Assembly: GCA_030220185.1 (NCBI GenBank)
Contig: JASPKZ010007527.1
Location: 124,001-188,000, forward strand
Source: Diploptera punctata
Lineage: Eukaryota > Arthropoda > Insecta > Blattodea > Blaberidae
Length of the DNA stretch: 64,000 nt
Direction of reading: 5' to 3'
Part shown: piece by piece, positions 41,965 to 52,675 of the stretch
Layout of the letters: every line of letters begins with the position of its first letter
How positions within the stretch are numbered: the first letter of the stretch is position 1
The notes under the pieces: generated by a model
Seen by the model: only the letters and a program-made list of their open reading frames with translations
Databases searched by the model: none
Told to the model about the DNA's origin: nothing
Made by a program: the position numbers and the translations under genes

Positions 41965-42199
41965 AGTAATTCTGTCAGAGGGCAGGTCTTTCGCTGCATT
42001 TGCAGCTTTACTAAGGAATTACAGGTGTGGTAGCTTCCCGTTGCTTTCCACACCGGTGAAGGATGATGATGATAAGGATGATGATGATTTTCGGCAACAG
42101 TTGGACCCTAAGTTTCCTGATATTTGTCTCTACCATGAATCGAATCCGGGCCTACTGCGTGACAAGGCAGCACGCTAACTCGAGACTACAGCGTTGGAT
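41965..42199 (-). mobile_element. SINE-1a with internal deletion
   Basis: Minus strand head (GTAGTCTCGAGTTAGCGTGC), decayed B box GATTCGATTC, (CAT)n and tail 1a. The CCTCACCTGTAAGACAAATG part is largely missing. Confidence 0.8.
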
Positions 42200-42203
42200 C
42201 ATA

Positions 42204-42550
42204 CTTACTTACTTACTCACTGGCACTATCGAACCCGTAGGTTCATGGCCGCGCGGACATAAGCTCTCCATACATCCCTATTCTGAGCTAATGCTTTCCA
42301 ATCATTCCCTGTATAATCTGCTTCCCTCAAATCATAGTTAATGTTGTTCTCCCACCTCATTCTTGGTCTACCAACTGGGCGTTTTCCTTCTGGCTTTCCT
42401 ACAAGAAGTTTCCATGCACGTCTTTCATTCCCCATACGCGCAACATGTCCTGCCCATCGCAGTCTATGAGACTTAACTGTTCTTATTATATCTGGCTTCC
42501 TATAAAGACTATGTAGTTCATTGTTATGTAGTCTTCTCCATTCACCTGTT
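42204..42550 (-). mobile_element. LINE-A 3' end, open frame
   Basis: GEWRRLHNNELHSLYRKPDI, RLRWAGHVARMGNERRAWKL, to AAMNLRVR, in one frame (42576-42226). Tail (GTAA)n. It starts right after the SINE-1a head. Confidence 0.85.
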
Positions 42551-42599
42551 GGACCATGGCTAGGTATATCTTCCAAATATCTTTATGTATATATCATCA

Positions 42600-42935
42600 T
42601 CAACAACAACAAGGATTAAACCCAATGGCCTGTTCCGCACTCATTATAGGTCGAATTGGTCCTTCCATCTCTTCAATGGTCTTCCCAACAATCTTCTCCC
42701 TTTTGGTTTATAATTATACATTCTTCTTGGTATGCGCTGTTCATTCATTCGTAATACGTGCTGAAGATAAGCATTTTGATAATATTTTATTCTTTCACAG
42801 AGATTAAATATATTAAGTTCTGTTCTTATATCTTCGTTTTTGTTTTTATCGGTCCTTTGGTATCCTGCTATTGCTCTCAACATCTTCATTTCAGCAGCCT
42901 TTATTTGTTTACTATCTGCCTTTGTTAATGTCCAG

Positions 42936-42940
<5 letters not shown>
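42600..42940 (-). mobile_element. LINE-C 3' part
   Basis: Minus strand: CETWTLTKADSKQIKAAEMK, AGYQRTDKNKNEDIRTELN, IPRRMYNYKPKGRRLLGRPL, KRWKDQF. Nearly the same sequence as 57417-57740, so the two are close relatives. The 5' side is replaced by (CA)n/(TA)n. Confidence 0.8.

Positions 42941-43002
<62 letters not shown>
42940..43002 (+). repeat. (CA)n then (TA)n microsatellite
   Basis: About 15 CA units followed by about 16 TA units at the truncated 5' side of the LINE-C copy. Confidence 0.95.
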
Positions 43003-43005
<3 letters not shown>

Positions 43006-43619
43006 GCAGATTGCGTGCACGGAGGAGTGTGATATTTGGCACAATTAAAGTTCATATAGAGAAGGAGAGCAGGAAAATAAAATTTATGTGTTACAAATAA
43101 ATTAAATTAAACAAAATAAAATAAATTGTCTGTAAGGAATTTATGTGTATTACTCATTCATTTGTTTACGTTCATACTGAAAGTGCATTGTTGTAAAAAG
43201 AAAATTGCGCAGCAGCGATGTGAATTGACTTCCTCTCGCGTTTTTATTATCAGTGGTTTAAAAAAGTGAGTACATTTTATTGTTTAAATTTAAATTAAAC
43301 CCTGTCTAATCTTGGTTTCAGTAGTTTCATTACACTTCTTATATATTTACATATTCGCACCTACTTCCATTATGCCTCGACAATAGAACATCGACGGGTC
43401 GGAGTGAGAGACAAAGAAGGGATATATATTCCCGTACACTGGACAACAAATTTTAACTTTTTGTTAGTTACGGAATTGAAATGACGAGATTTCGATGTAT
43501 TTTTGCATGCTGAACACGAAAAGACAATGAAATTGTCAGCAGTGATACAGATTTTTCGTAATTTTGACAAATATCTTTGAGTAGAATAAAATCCCTCCAT
43601 AAATCTGGAAATATAAGTA
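43003..43619. other. No feature recognised
   Basis: AT-rich, stops in all frames, no window-internal repeat family. Confidence 0.4.
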
Positions 43620-44185
43620 CAGAGTGATTCAGAAATAAGGCTTTACGTTTGATCGCATTTTGTGACGAAAATATTATTATTAAAGGAAAATATGATGTTA
43701 TCATTGGAAAGGGAATCCTTCAAATTACAACAATAGAACAAAACAAAACAAATCACTGCTCATGTGCAGCTTGGCGGGTTGATTTTTGTGGGCTAGCGTC
43801 GAACGCCTCCACAATTCTCTTCGTTGTTTCTGCATCCGTGCTAACGCGAGGCCTTCCAGGAGGTTTGATTTTCTGCATCCTTCCAGTTTCCAGCAGTCCG
43901 TTTTCTCCACTTCCCCACAGTCGACGGCTGCAATGCTACGTTAAACTCACGTCTTGCGGCCTCACGATCATTAGCATACGTTATTGCCCATGCAGCAATT
44001 GTAATTTGCTGTTGCATATTCAACAACATTTTGAATAATGACGTAAGTTGTACACTGTTTTGTTTTATTGCATTGTTGTAATTTGAATAATTACCTTTCC
44101 AACGGTAATTTCATATTTCCTGCAATGGTAATATTTTCATCACACAACGCGATCAAACGTGTAGCCATATTTATGATTCACCCCG
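43620..44185 (-). mobile_element. TA-flanked long-TIR element with transposase scrap
   Basis: Left end CAGAGTGATTCAGAAATAAG; right end reversed CGGGGTGAATCATAAATATG. TIR similarity runs about 150 bp (both contain ACGTTTGATCGC). TA lies at 43618-43619 and 44186-44187. The minus strand of the centre reads MQQQITIAAWAITYANDREA, ARREFNVALQPSTVGKWRKR and, in another frame, more helix-turn-helix-like sequence. This suggests a Tc1/mariner-type transposase N-terminus with a frameshift. Confidence 0.7.
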
Positions 44186-44752
44186 TACATCACATCATTT
44201 GTCTGGCAGAAATGTCAAGGCAGGTTTCAAGTTGTCTCTCTTACGAGATAAACAAGAAGAAGAAAAAGGTAAGTAGGTTGATTTCCACTCCCAACTTGAG
44301 GATAATCGCTCTAAGAAGCGCCCTCACCAGCGAGCTGCCAATAAAACACATTCTCATCAAATAAAACAGCCCAGGTTGAGCCTCAAATGCCTTCGGGATT
44401 ATTTTCTCCCAACGTTCCCTATCATTATGGACGGGCGACGTCTGACGCAGTCCTCCTTGAATAACACGTCACCAGACACGTGTAAAAACTGTCACACACT
44501 TGCTCTCACCTCTGATTGGTGTTCCTTAGTCATTTGAACAGGAAAATATGACGTCAATCTCATTCCAATTATTTTATTTAATACCAAGTCTGTTACAGTT
44601 GGCTTTGTAAATCGTTGGCTGAGAAATATTTTGGGTATGAGGTGTCCAGAGATTATAACAAGTAAATACCTTTGGAGAAGAACGAATCAAAACGAAATTT
44701 GTAAAGAAATTAAAATTAAAAAATAGAAATTGGTTGGTCATGTGGCGAGAGA
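44186..44752 (+). mobile_element. Mostly unassigned; LINE scrap at the right end
   Basis: 44186-44654 shows nothing recognised. 44655-44752 reads LWRRTNQNEICKEIKIKK, then KLVGHVARE, a LINE C-terminal pattern (W+...I..R+..W.GH..R) of a lineage not otherwise seen here. Confidence 0.4.
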
Positions 44753-44754
44753 AT

Positions 44755-44920
44755 GATCATCATCCGGTATCATGACAGCTGCCGCCATCTTCCGGAAACC
44801 AAACGCCATTCCTCTCTGTCCATCCATTGATCTTCCTCCAACCCTCTGATATTCATAGCTGCCTGTACCCCTTCTATCCAAGTTTTCTTCAATCTTCCTC
44901 TCTTCCTCTTTTCTATTGGG
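44755..44920 (-). mobile_element. LINE-B 3' end fused to SINE-2
   Basis: The minus strand ends ...GGCAGCTGTCATGATACCGG, then ATGATGATC, the family's (GAT)n terminus. The 5' side stops at AGAGGAAGATTGAAG/CCCCAATAG and SINE-2 sequence begins at GGGGTCAGGATTTTTAAAC. Confidence 0.75.
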
Positions 44921-45138
44921 GTCAGGATTTTTAAACTGACTCAAATATTCTGGCGGCAGCACTATGGCCCTGGGGTCGAATCATCCTCTAACGGAAATGA
45001 GTATAAGCCACTTGTTCTGGGGTAAAGACGGCCGTCACACAGGGGTGACATCAAGTGCCGATTGTCCAGAAAAAAGTGGGAGCCTTAACCTCCTACTACC
45101 CCAAGGGCCTCCTGAGGCCTGTAGTGGGATCACTTTTT
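44921..45138 (+). mobile_element. SINE-2, 5'-truncated
   Basis: Body from GTCAGGATTTTTAAACTGAC to GTAGTGGGATCACTTTTTTC; the tRNA head is missing. 45139-45330 has no recognised feature. Confidence 0.85.
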
Positions 45139-45585
45139 TCTTAAGATGTACAGTTTTACATCTGAGCTCTGGATAATTAATTTTATCTCGCGCTGTTTAT
45201 CTGTTTACATTTCAACTGTTTTTAATGTGTTCGGTGAGTTTTAATTGTACTTTTAATGTATTCCTGCTCCAAACAACCAGCCACACTGACAAAGAATATT
45301 TAAACAATAAGAAAATTATTCAGAAGGTATGTAAGCTTTCCATGCCTATTTTTCATTCCCCATTACTGCCACATGTCCTGCCCATGGCACTCTATGAGAC
45401 TTAACCGTTCTTATTATATCTGGTTTTTCATAAAGCTCATGTAGTTATGTAGTCTTCTCCATTCGCATGTCTATTCAGCTTTCTTTGATCCAAAAATGTT
45501 CGTAAGAACTTTATTCTCAAATAATCGTAATATTTTCTCCTCGCTTAAGGCAAGAGTCCATGTTTCGCATCCATATAATATATGT

Positions 45586-45897
45586 GTCCACCGCTGTGGT
45601 CTCGAGGTAGCGTGCTGCCTTGTCACGCAGCGGGACCGGGTTCAATCCCCGATCGGGGTAATTTTTCTGGGTGAGGTTTTTATCGGGGTTTTTCCTCACC
45701 TGTAAGACAAATGGCAGGAAAAATTTAAGGCCCAAACGGTCCCCGAAATCATATGGCCATCACCATCATCCTTCACCGGTGTGGAAAGCAACAGGAAGCT
45801 ACCACACCTACAATTCCCTAGTAAAGCTGCATGCATAGCATGAAAATGCTATGACTGCAGTGAAGGACCTGCCTTCGGGCAGAATTACTATGGATGG
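45586..45897 (+). mobile_element. SINE-1a with 11-bp TSD, innermost layer
   Basis: Full head GTCCACCGCTGTGGTCTCGA, B box GGTTCAATCCCCG, body, tail 1a to ACTATGGATGG. ATAATATATGT flanks it at 45575-45585 and 45898-45908. Confidence 0.9.
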
Positions 45898-45908
45898 ATA
45901 ATATATGT

Positions 45909-46252
45909 TACGGCAGTGAGGCCTGGACAATTCGCAGTGTAGATGAACAAAGACTAACTGCGGCAGAAATCACATTTATGAGACGTACTGCAAGTTACCC
46001 AAGAACAGACCATAAAAGCAATTCTGAGATTCTCATAGAATTACAAACAGAATCAATAACGGAATATGTGCAAAAATACAGAAACATCTGGAAATCTCAC
46101 GTAAGAAGAATGAGCAGAACAAGAATACCACGTCAGATCTTAAATTACCAGCCACCAGGCAAGAGATCTTTGGGCAGACCCTTCAAATGTTGGATTGAGT
46201 CCTTAACAGACCACTAGGACTATCACATGAAAGGAAGAAGAAGAAGAAGATA
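45909..46252 (+). mobile_element. LINE-C insertion with (GAA)n tail
   Basis: YGSEAWTIRSVDEQRLTAAE, FMRRTASYPRTDHKSNSEIL, RTRIPRQILNYQPPGKRSLG, RPFKCWIESLTDH and stop (46217), then GAAAGGAAGAAGAAGAAGA. ATAATATA occurs at the 5' junction and again right after the tail (46251-46258), consistent with a TSD in the LINE-A target CATATAATATAACTGG. Confidence 0.85.
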
Positions 46253-46620
46253 ATATAACTGGGAGAATAACAGTTTTATATATTTAGAGTTTAACGTTTT
46301 TTTCAGAGAAGTTGGAACGAAAATAGTCCCTGTAATACATAATAGCACGCATTTCCAGAATTGAACCTATGTTTAATTTCTTTCGGCATCTCATTCTTGT
46401 TTGTAATTATTGTTCCTAGGTATTTGAATTCAGCCACTTCTTCAAAATTTCCCTCATTTGTCATTAGCTGTCCATTTCCATAATATAATGTATTTCTATG
46501 TGTGACCATATATTTAGTTTTATTGATATTACTTCCAGCCCCATTTTCTTAGTGTTACTCAATAGTGTGTGCGTGTTGTCCTTTAGTATCTCCTCGCTAT
46601 CACCTAATAATACATCATCA

Positions 46621-47224
46621 TAAGTAACGCCACGAGTGATTTCCAAATTATCTATAAATTCACGACTCACGAAGTGAGGAGTGAATTTATCTAGAGAATT
46701 TGGAAATCAAGAGTGGCATTTGTTGGGACTATTTAACGAATAAAATTAAGCTCTTTACTAAAAAATAATTATTTGAATATAGTTATCGGTGTTTTAAAAT
46801 ATTTATATAGTTAATGTAAATGGCGATGTTTGAAAACAAATCATAAATGTGAGGTTATGTATATTCACTGCAACTCGATCATATTATTTATTTGCCAAAT
46901 AGGATCGCAATATTGTAAGAATGCACTCTAGTGGAGAAATAATGAAACACATCAAACTATTATAATCAACATTATAGGTTAATCATTTATATTTTGAATG
47001 AACAACTCAGTAAAATCACTGAATCTATTCATTATTTGCTGTATTCAATGTCTTGTTTGGAGAAAAATAATGGTCTAACCTGTTCAGAATGTTTAAAAAA
47101 GCAGGAGCTGATAAAGAGAAATCAGTAAAGAGCGAGGTGAATCACGACTGTCATTGGTGTAAAACAGAATTCATTGGAACGTGATTGGTCATTGACTAGC
47201 ATTTGCGACATGAGTTAAACAGTC
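46621..47224 (-). mobile_element. Element X inserted in the LINE-A RT motif
   Basis: Reverse of 15637-16715 without its SINE-2. Minus strand starts CTGTTTAACTCATGTCG and ends GGCGTTACTTA, preceded by a long fold-back (GATTTCCAAATTCTCTAG...ATAATTTGGAAATC). The LINE-A target reads TATGCTGATGATG, and TGA is present on both sides, a possible 3-bp TSD. Confidence 0.75.
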
Positions 47225-47335
47225 AGCATAAACTAACAGCTTATTAATACCATTGAGTTCTTCATCCTCTAATGATTTGATGGCGTGCTCTAGTGCAACA
47301 TGAATACTAGCAAGAATACCTTAGAAAATTTTGAC

Positions 47336-47505
47336 GCTATCTCTGCCAGTTCTCCTGGAGTCCAGAACCTTGGCCAGCAGGAGGGTGGGCCCTATCACAA
47401 GCATGGTGGTGCCCACAGTGATCAGTATGGCGGACGAAGGGTTGATTTTCATGCCAGCTCGCTTTTGTCTCGGCGGTGACGTGCTGTTATGGACACTTGT
47501 CGACC
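47336..47505 (-). CDS. Candidate host exon B: juxtamembrane and TM helix
   Basis: Minus strand acceptor CATCCTCTCTGTTTTAG/GGTCG is strong. The exon begins with two bases that complete a Gly codon left by exon A (phase 1). It reads STSVHNSTSPPRQKRAGMKI, then NPSSAILITVGTTMLVIGPT and LLLAK, an NxS/T-rich stalk, a basic RQKR, and a ~21-residue hydrophobic helix. Candidate phase-0 donors are CCAAG/GTTCTG (end 47369) and ATAGC/GTCAAA (end 47336, adding VLDSRRTGRDS). If neither is used, the frame stops at 47321-47323 (TAA). High GC and CpG. Either donor joins in frame to exon C. Confidence 0.65.
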
Positions 47506-47835
47506 CTAAAACAGAGAGGATGTCGTTTGTATTCAAAGAATGTTACACACATTAATACCTGATGCTCATTTAATGTATTAATACGCCCATCATTCTTATT
47601 GTTACGGGCGCACAGGCGCGTCAATGCAATACCTTCCAAGAACACTCTTATTCCATTGTCACAGTTCTTTTGTTTCGTGCTGTGACGCATTTCAAAACGT
47701 TTCATCAAAACAGGTGCAAAAAAAACCATAAAACACACATGAATTATATTTATACAAGTATACATTAAAGTGGGCCTCATTTTGGACTTCCCGTGTTTAT
47801 TTCCACACACCCTCTATTTTTTGTAAGAAACCAAA
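47506..47835. other. Intron sequence, no element recognised
   Basis: Between exon B and a LINE-C copy. A moderately GC-rich stretch at 47605-47710 has no open exon-like frame that I trust. Confidence 0.4.
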
Positions 47836-48178
47836 TGATGTGTGGCACCATAAGAAGAACCCTCCGAAAGACTCGAAGAGAAACTCAGCTCAGGTTTTAT
47901 AAAATTATGGCTGTTCCTGTTCTTTTATATGGATCTGAATCTTGGGTACTTACAAAAAAAGATATCTCACACATTCAAGCCACTGAAATGAAATTTTTAA
48001 GATCTGTAAAAGGATGTACACGCATGGATAGATTACACAATGGATCAGCAAGAAATTAACTGGAGATATTTTCAATAGTTGATAAAAAAGATCTTTGGAA
48101 CGGCCAATGAAACGATGGACTTAAGACCGGAACAGGTCACGTTGACCTAATTCTGGAAAGGAAGAAGAAGAAGAAGTA
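47836..48178 (+). mobile_element. LINE-C 3' part with internal deletion, (GAA)n tail
   Basis: MMCGTIRRTLRKTRRETQLR, FYKIMAVPVLLYGSESWVLT, TEMKFLRSVKGCTRMDRLHN, then stop and a jump to RSLERPMKRWT. The GRP-region linker is deleted. Ends CTGGAAAGGAAGAAGAAGAA. Confidence 0.8.
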
Positions 48179-48274
48179 ATTTAAAATATTTTTTTTAGAA
48201 ATTTAAAATCAGGAATCCTTGCCGAATGGAGCTGAAACAGGCGAGACATTGAAAAGAAAAACTGGGAATGATTT

Positions 48275-48460
48275 ACATGCATACATGCATACATGCATAA
48301 ATGCATACATGCATACATACATGCATACATACATGCATACATACATGCATGCATACATACATACATACATACATACATACATACATACATACATACATAC
48401 ATACATACATACATACATACATACATACATACATACATACATACATACATACATACATAC
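48275..48460 (+). repeat. (ACAT)n microsatellite with ACATGC variants
   Basis: About 185 bp: a left part alternating CATACATGCATACATG, then about 28 pure CATA units. Frame-agnostic open reading in every frame gives spurious ORFs. Confidence 0.95.
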
Positions 48461-48464
48461 TGTT

Positions 48465-48880
48465 CTGTCCAAGAACAGGTCTTTCACTGCAAACTCAGCA
48501 TTCTCCACTCCTTCAATAACTCAACCTTCCTTTTTGTATCCTCATACAAACCATTTATTTGAATATTGTCTATCATCTGATGTCTTTTTCTGCCTCTAAC
48601 TTTCTTTCCGTTGACCATTCCTTCTAGAGCATCCATCAGCAGGCAGTTTCTTCTTAGCCAGTGGCCAATCCAATTTATTTCCCTCTTCGTTATGAGTCCA
48701 GCATTGGCCTTCCTTCACCCACTCTGTCTAGCACATCTTTATTTTCTATTTTGTCTGTCCATTTTATACATTCCATTCTTCTCCATATCAACATCTCAAA
48801 AGCTTCTAGTCGCTTTTCCTTATTCCTTATTCCGTCGTAATATCCAGGTCCCTGCACCATACAATGCTACACTCCACTAG
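48465..48880 (-). mobile_element. LINE-F C-terminal fragment
   Basis: Minus strand with frame breaks: GHWLRRNCLLMDALEGMV-like, NGQRKESQRQKKTSDD, IDNIQINGL-like, ending in AKDLFLDRT. It recalls the W.GH.LRRNCLL.D..EG...G+...GRRR C-terminus of another RT lineage. Heavily decayed. Confidence 0.45.
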
Positions 48881-48921
48881 CCTCTGTTAACAATTCATTT
48901 GATATGAATTTTATTAGTATT

Positions 48922-48968
48922 TACTTTATTCAGGCTTGTGGTTCTTTAACGATCCTGAAAGCCACATC
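48922..48968 (-). mobile_element. SINE-3 scrap
   Basis: ACTTTATTCAGGCTTGTGGT, then TCTTTAACGATCCTGAAA, matches the middle of SINE-3 at 41400-41445. Confidence 0.4.
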
Positions 48969-49036
48969 TGCCTGGCAGCGGACGAAACGAGAATTATAGA
49001 TGTGTATATGTGAAAAGAATTGTTAATGTTTAAAGT

Positions 49037-49108
49037 CTAGAATGGTGTAGTGGGCTGCACACTAGTACGTAGAACTAGAGGTCCTCGGTTCGATTCCTGT
49101 ATCTTATC
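49037..49108 (+). mobile_element. tRNA-like SINE head
   Basis: ATGGTGTAGTGGGCTGCACA (A-box region) and CTCGGTTCGATTCCTGTATC (B box). No tail family recognised. Confidence 0.45.
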
Positions 49109-49121
49109 AAATAATGTTTTC

Positions 49122-49285
49122 CCTGAATAGTTCTTAAGATCTTCATTTCGCATGTGCTATTATTTGTTTAGTTTTTGTTGTATCAGCCCTAGTTTCTGCT
49201 CCATATACGATAACTGGTCGAAATATCGTTTTGTATATGCGGGTTTTGCTTTCTATTGACCATATGTTCGACTTTAAAAACAAGC
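49122..49285 (-). mobile_element. LINE RT-thumb scrap
   Basis: Minus strand: KTRIYKTIFRPVIVYGAETR, the IYKT..RP...YG.ET block shared by the LINE families here. Lineage unclear. 49286-49652 has no recognised feature. Confidence 0.5.
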
Positions 49286-49652
49286 ACGTTGAGAATTGTA
49301 TAATTGGTAAGGTTATGTCCATTCGTGCTTATAATACAAGAAATAGTACCGTCATTTTCTGTCGATTAATCAACAAAATGAATCAATTTTCCATATTTCA
49401 CTGCACTTAATATAAAACAATGCACACAAATGAGGTTAACATTCTGTCAGATGGCGAAACCCTTACAAACAAACAATAAATCTGCTGTATAAATCAATTA
49501 TAGAAGGCCATGCCACTTATTTTATTTACTCTTTTTATTTATTACACTGCGTTTGTTTTGTTCGCATTCTTGATTTCAATTTTATGTTTTGCTTGCTGTT
49601 GCGTATGCTGCTCGTAAAATAAATGGTAACAATTTTTTTGTAATTTTTTGTT

Positions 49653-50300
49653 TCAGGCTGGCATTCAAAATACCCAGGAACAATAATCACAGAATGAGAT
49701 GCACAAAAAAAAAGGAAAACTTATCAACATAGGCGTCAATTCTCGGGAAAAACTTACGTGGATGATTATGCATTGCAGAGACTCTTGATGTCCCAACTCC
49801 TTTCAAAAAACGTTAAACTGAAAATATATAAAACTATTATTGTACCAGTTATATTATGTGGGTGCGAAACATGGACTCTTACTTTAAGGGAGGAAAGGAG
49901 ATGAGTATTTGAGAATATAGTTTTTAGGAAAATTTTTGGACCAAAGAGAGATGAACAGACAGGTGAATGGAGAAGACAACATAACAGTGAACTACATGGT
50001 CTTTATAGGAAACCAGATATAATAAGAACAATTAAGTCTCGTAGACTGCGATGGGCAGGACATGTGGCACGTATGGGGAATGAAGAGCGTGCATGGAAGC
50101 TTCTTGTAGGAAAACAAGAGGGAAAACGCCGAGTTGGTAGACCAAGAATGAGGCGGGATAATAACGTTAACCATGATTTCAGGGAAGTAGTTTATACAGG
50201 GAATGATTGGAAAACATTAGCTCAGGATAGGGATATATGGAGAGCTTATATTCGTGCGGCCATGAACACACGGGTTCGCTAGTGCCAGTGAATTAGAGTT
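49653..50300 (+). mobile_element. LINE-A 3' half
   Basis: Starts near YPGTIIT, then QRLLMSQLLSKNVKLKIYKT, ETWTLTLREERR, and an open C-terminal frame to 50282 (MARMGNEERAWKLLVGKQEG, GRPRMRRDNNVNHDFREVVY, AAMNTRVR). Two frame breaks before 49910. Confidence 0.8.
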
Positions 50301-50849
50301 AGATGAACTCTTATACCTAATGGTTTTAGAGCGTAGTTGATAGCAGCAACTTAAGACAAGAATTTACTCATTTGGAAGTTGTAACAGCGCGCAAAAGTTG
50401 CGAATTATGTAGCTAAAATGAAGAAACAATTATCAAAATCGGTTGACATCTTTCGGTCGCGCAAAGGCTCTGAGTTTGGCAAAATATAAAAAAAAAACTT
50501 ATTTTTTGCAAGTATTGTTTTTATTGATATCAAGTAGGTATTAGTCGTTCAAAATATCTCTGCGGGCGGAAGAATTGTGAAGCTTTCTTTGTTGCTACAC
50601 GTGACGTCATCTAAGGCAGTGTACACTGTCAGCGTCCCACGTCCCACTCCCCTCTGCACTCTTAGATAGCAGCGTCACGTATTCTATTCCTGCATAAACA
50701 CGACTGCAGCGCCCTCCGTCAACAACTGCGCTTACTCCTTGAACGGGTAATATCGCTGATCTTTGCTAAGCACGTTTATGTCTATCTGACAATCAATACT
50801 CTGGGAGTTATTTATCAAATACAAAAAAATACGTATTTTGTTTCCGTCT
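50301..50849. other. No gene; a short Helitron-like scrap at the start
   Basis: 50310-50333 (GAACTCTTATACCTAATGG) matches the module of the elements at 2608 and 4266. The rest shows no ORF and no recognised family. Confidence 0.4.
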
Positions 50850-51345
50850 TTGATCCGAGGCTTGATCCTTGGGACTGTGAGCAATGTATAAGATACACCT
50901 TGAAGTGGGTTACAGCCCGTTTTCATGGCGGGTTTATTATTCGGGGTTTCCTATTGCCTTCACCCAGCTCCAGAGCTCAGCCCGGAGTTGTCTCTCCTAG
51001 ATGGGTTGTCTTGCAGGACTAACGAACCCCATCCGCCCGTTTGTCAATCTACAAGGCAGTAGATGTAGAGTTGCCTCTTCCGTCAGGTGCAGGACTCCTT
51101 CTCCGCTGTATCTGCTGTTGAGGCCTTCACCGTAACCCTGGCAAGGCGCCCTCACAAGGTACTATCAGCTGGGCAACCTGAACCAAGGTTTTTTTACGAG
51201 GTCTTACTCCTCACCCTTTTTCAACCTGGCTTGAGACAGGCTATGGCGGGTACAGTACATCCAGTACGTCTTCCTCTGAGGAGTGATTTTGGAAATAAAC
51301 AGGATGAAAATCCTACAAATTAAGTTTAAGAAGAAGAAGAAGAAA
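50850..51345. mobile_element. LINE-I, inverted fragment plus 3' end with (GAA)n tail
   Basis: 50850-51045 is the reverse of 19421-19840. 51240-51345 (CCAGTACGTCTTCCTCTGAG, AATGAAAATCCTACAAATT-like end, AAGAAGAAGAAGAA) is the sense 3' end also seen at 19945-20036. The two parts are thus in opposite orientation. Confidence 0.55.
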
Positions 51346-51614
51346 AGATACGTAAAAATATAACTTGTTCATTATTCTGGAGCTTATGCGCGACCGGAAG
51401 ATATCAACTGATCTAAACCAAATTAAAACACAATGTTTTTACGCTCTATTTGAAGGCGTTACAAACTGTTACATTACCAAAACATCTAATTAAAAATTAA
51501 AAATAATCTCAAAAATGTAGTTTTTTTTAAATATTTTGTCAAACTTTAGAGCTTTTGCGCGGCCGGAAGATGTCAACCGATTTTGATATATGTTATTGTT
51601 TTCCTTTGTCTATA

Positions 51615-51943
51615 TAATTCGCAATCCACCGCTGTGGTCTCGAGGTAGCGTGCTGCCTTGTCACGCAGCGGGCCCGGGTTCGATCCCCGGTCGGGGCAGT
51701 TTTTCTGGGTGAGGTTTTTATCGGGGTTTTTCCTCATCTGTAAGACAAATTTCAGGAAAACTTTAAGCCCCAAACGGTCCCCGAAATCATATGGCCATCA
51801 TCATCATCGTTCATCGGTGTGGAAAGCAACGGGAAGCTACCACACCTACAATTACCTAGTAAAGCTGCAAAGCATAGCATGAATGTGCTATGATTGTGGT
51901 GAAGGACCTGCCTTCGGGCAGAATTACTATGGATGGATGGATC
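51615..51943 (+). mobile_element. SINE-1a, full length, 10-bp TSD
   Basis: CACCGCTGTGGTCTCGAGG, perfect B box GGTTCGATCCCCGG, body, (CAT)n, tail 1a ending ACTATGGATGGATGGATC. TAATTCGCAA flanks it at 51605-51614 and 51944-51953. The best-preserved 1a copy, useful as a reference. Confidence 0.95.
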
Positions 51944-52044
51944 TAATTCGCAACGTTTCCGCGCTATTACAACTTCGAAATAAAAACATGAGTTTGTTCG
52001 CTCCACCCTAATACACAGGTCATGCATCCACTCCCAGGTGGGAT

Positions 52045-52128
52045 TCTAAAATGTCTTACTCTTCCTAGAATTGAACTTGGGTTGCCGAAGTAGAACGTAG
52101 GGAGTACAAAGACCACACCACGGCCACT
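52045..52128 (-). mobile_element. SINE-5-like tRNA-derived fragment
   Basis: Minus strand: GGCCGTGGTGTGGTCTTTG, then AACCCAAGTTCAATTCTAGG, in the same order and spacing as 19118-19260. 52129-52675 beyond it has no recognised feature. Confidence 0.4.
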
Positions 52129-52675
52129 TGGATAATTTATGCTACGTCTAACTTGAGTAAGTTACGATCTCATAAAATGGACGACAGCTAGAAAATTACA
52201 AAACCAAATTGACTCACAAAACTGATGAAATTTTGATAAACATGTGAATAAATCATAACAAACTTCTAAAGTAAATAAACAACGGAGCTCAATACAAATT
52301 ATACGGACGTAAATAATAAGATCATGTCGTCATAAGCCTGACAAGGGAACTGTCAACAATCGCATGGCGAAACGTGACTTGGAATTTCTTGGAGAATTAA
52401 ACGTGAGAAAAACTGTGAAAATGACATTCAGAAGAGGACGGAGAGGCTTAATTATGTGCAAGAAGAACGCACTGCAAAATGTTCTCATTTCAAATATCTG
52501 AGAATCTCGCTGCAAAGCCGAGCAGACATATTATGATGTACGCATCAAAGAGCGAACAATAGAGTAAAAAATCAGATCAAACTATCAATGAGTGCAGCTA
52601 CTGTTCTGTTAGTTGTTAAATGATTCATTTTTTTACAACTAAATTTATTCTGTTACTAATAGTACTTTTTTTTTT

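Larger units (their letters stand above)
45331..47302 (-). mobile_element. LINE-A copy broken into three by later insertions
   Basis: Antisense LINE-A pieces at 45331-45585, 46253-46620 and 47225-47302 are contiguous in intact copies. Read on the minus strand: ALEHAIKSLEDEELNGINKL, LVYAD (interrupted), SEEILKDNTHTLLSN, MTNEGNFEEVAEFKYLGTII, then the thumb and SRRL segment. The RT YADD codons are cut by element X. The 3' C-terminus is missing. The LINE begins about 30 bp beyond the end of candidate exon B. Confidence 0.85.

Noticed and set aside
48181..48599. Several long ORFs in all frames over 48181-48599
   Set aside because: They are translations of the (ACAT)n microsatellite.
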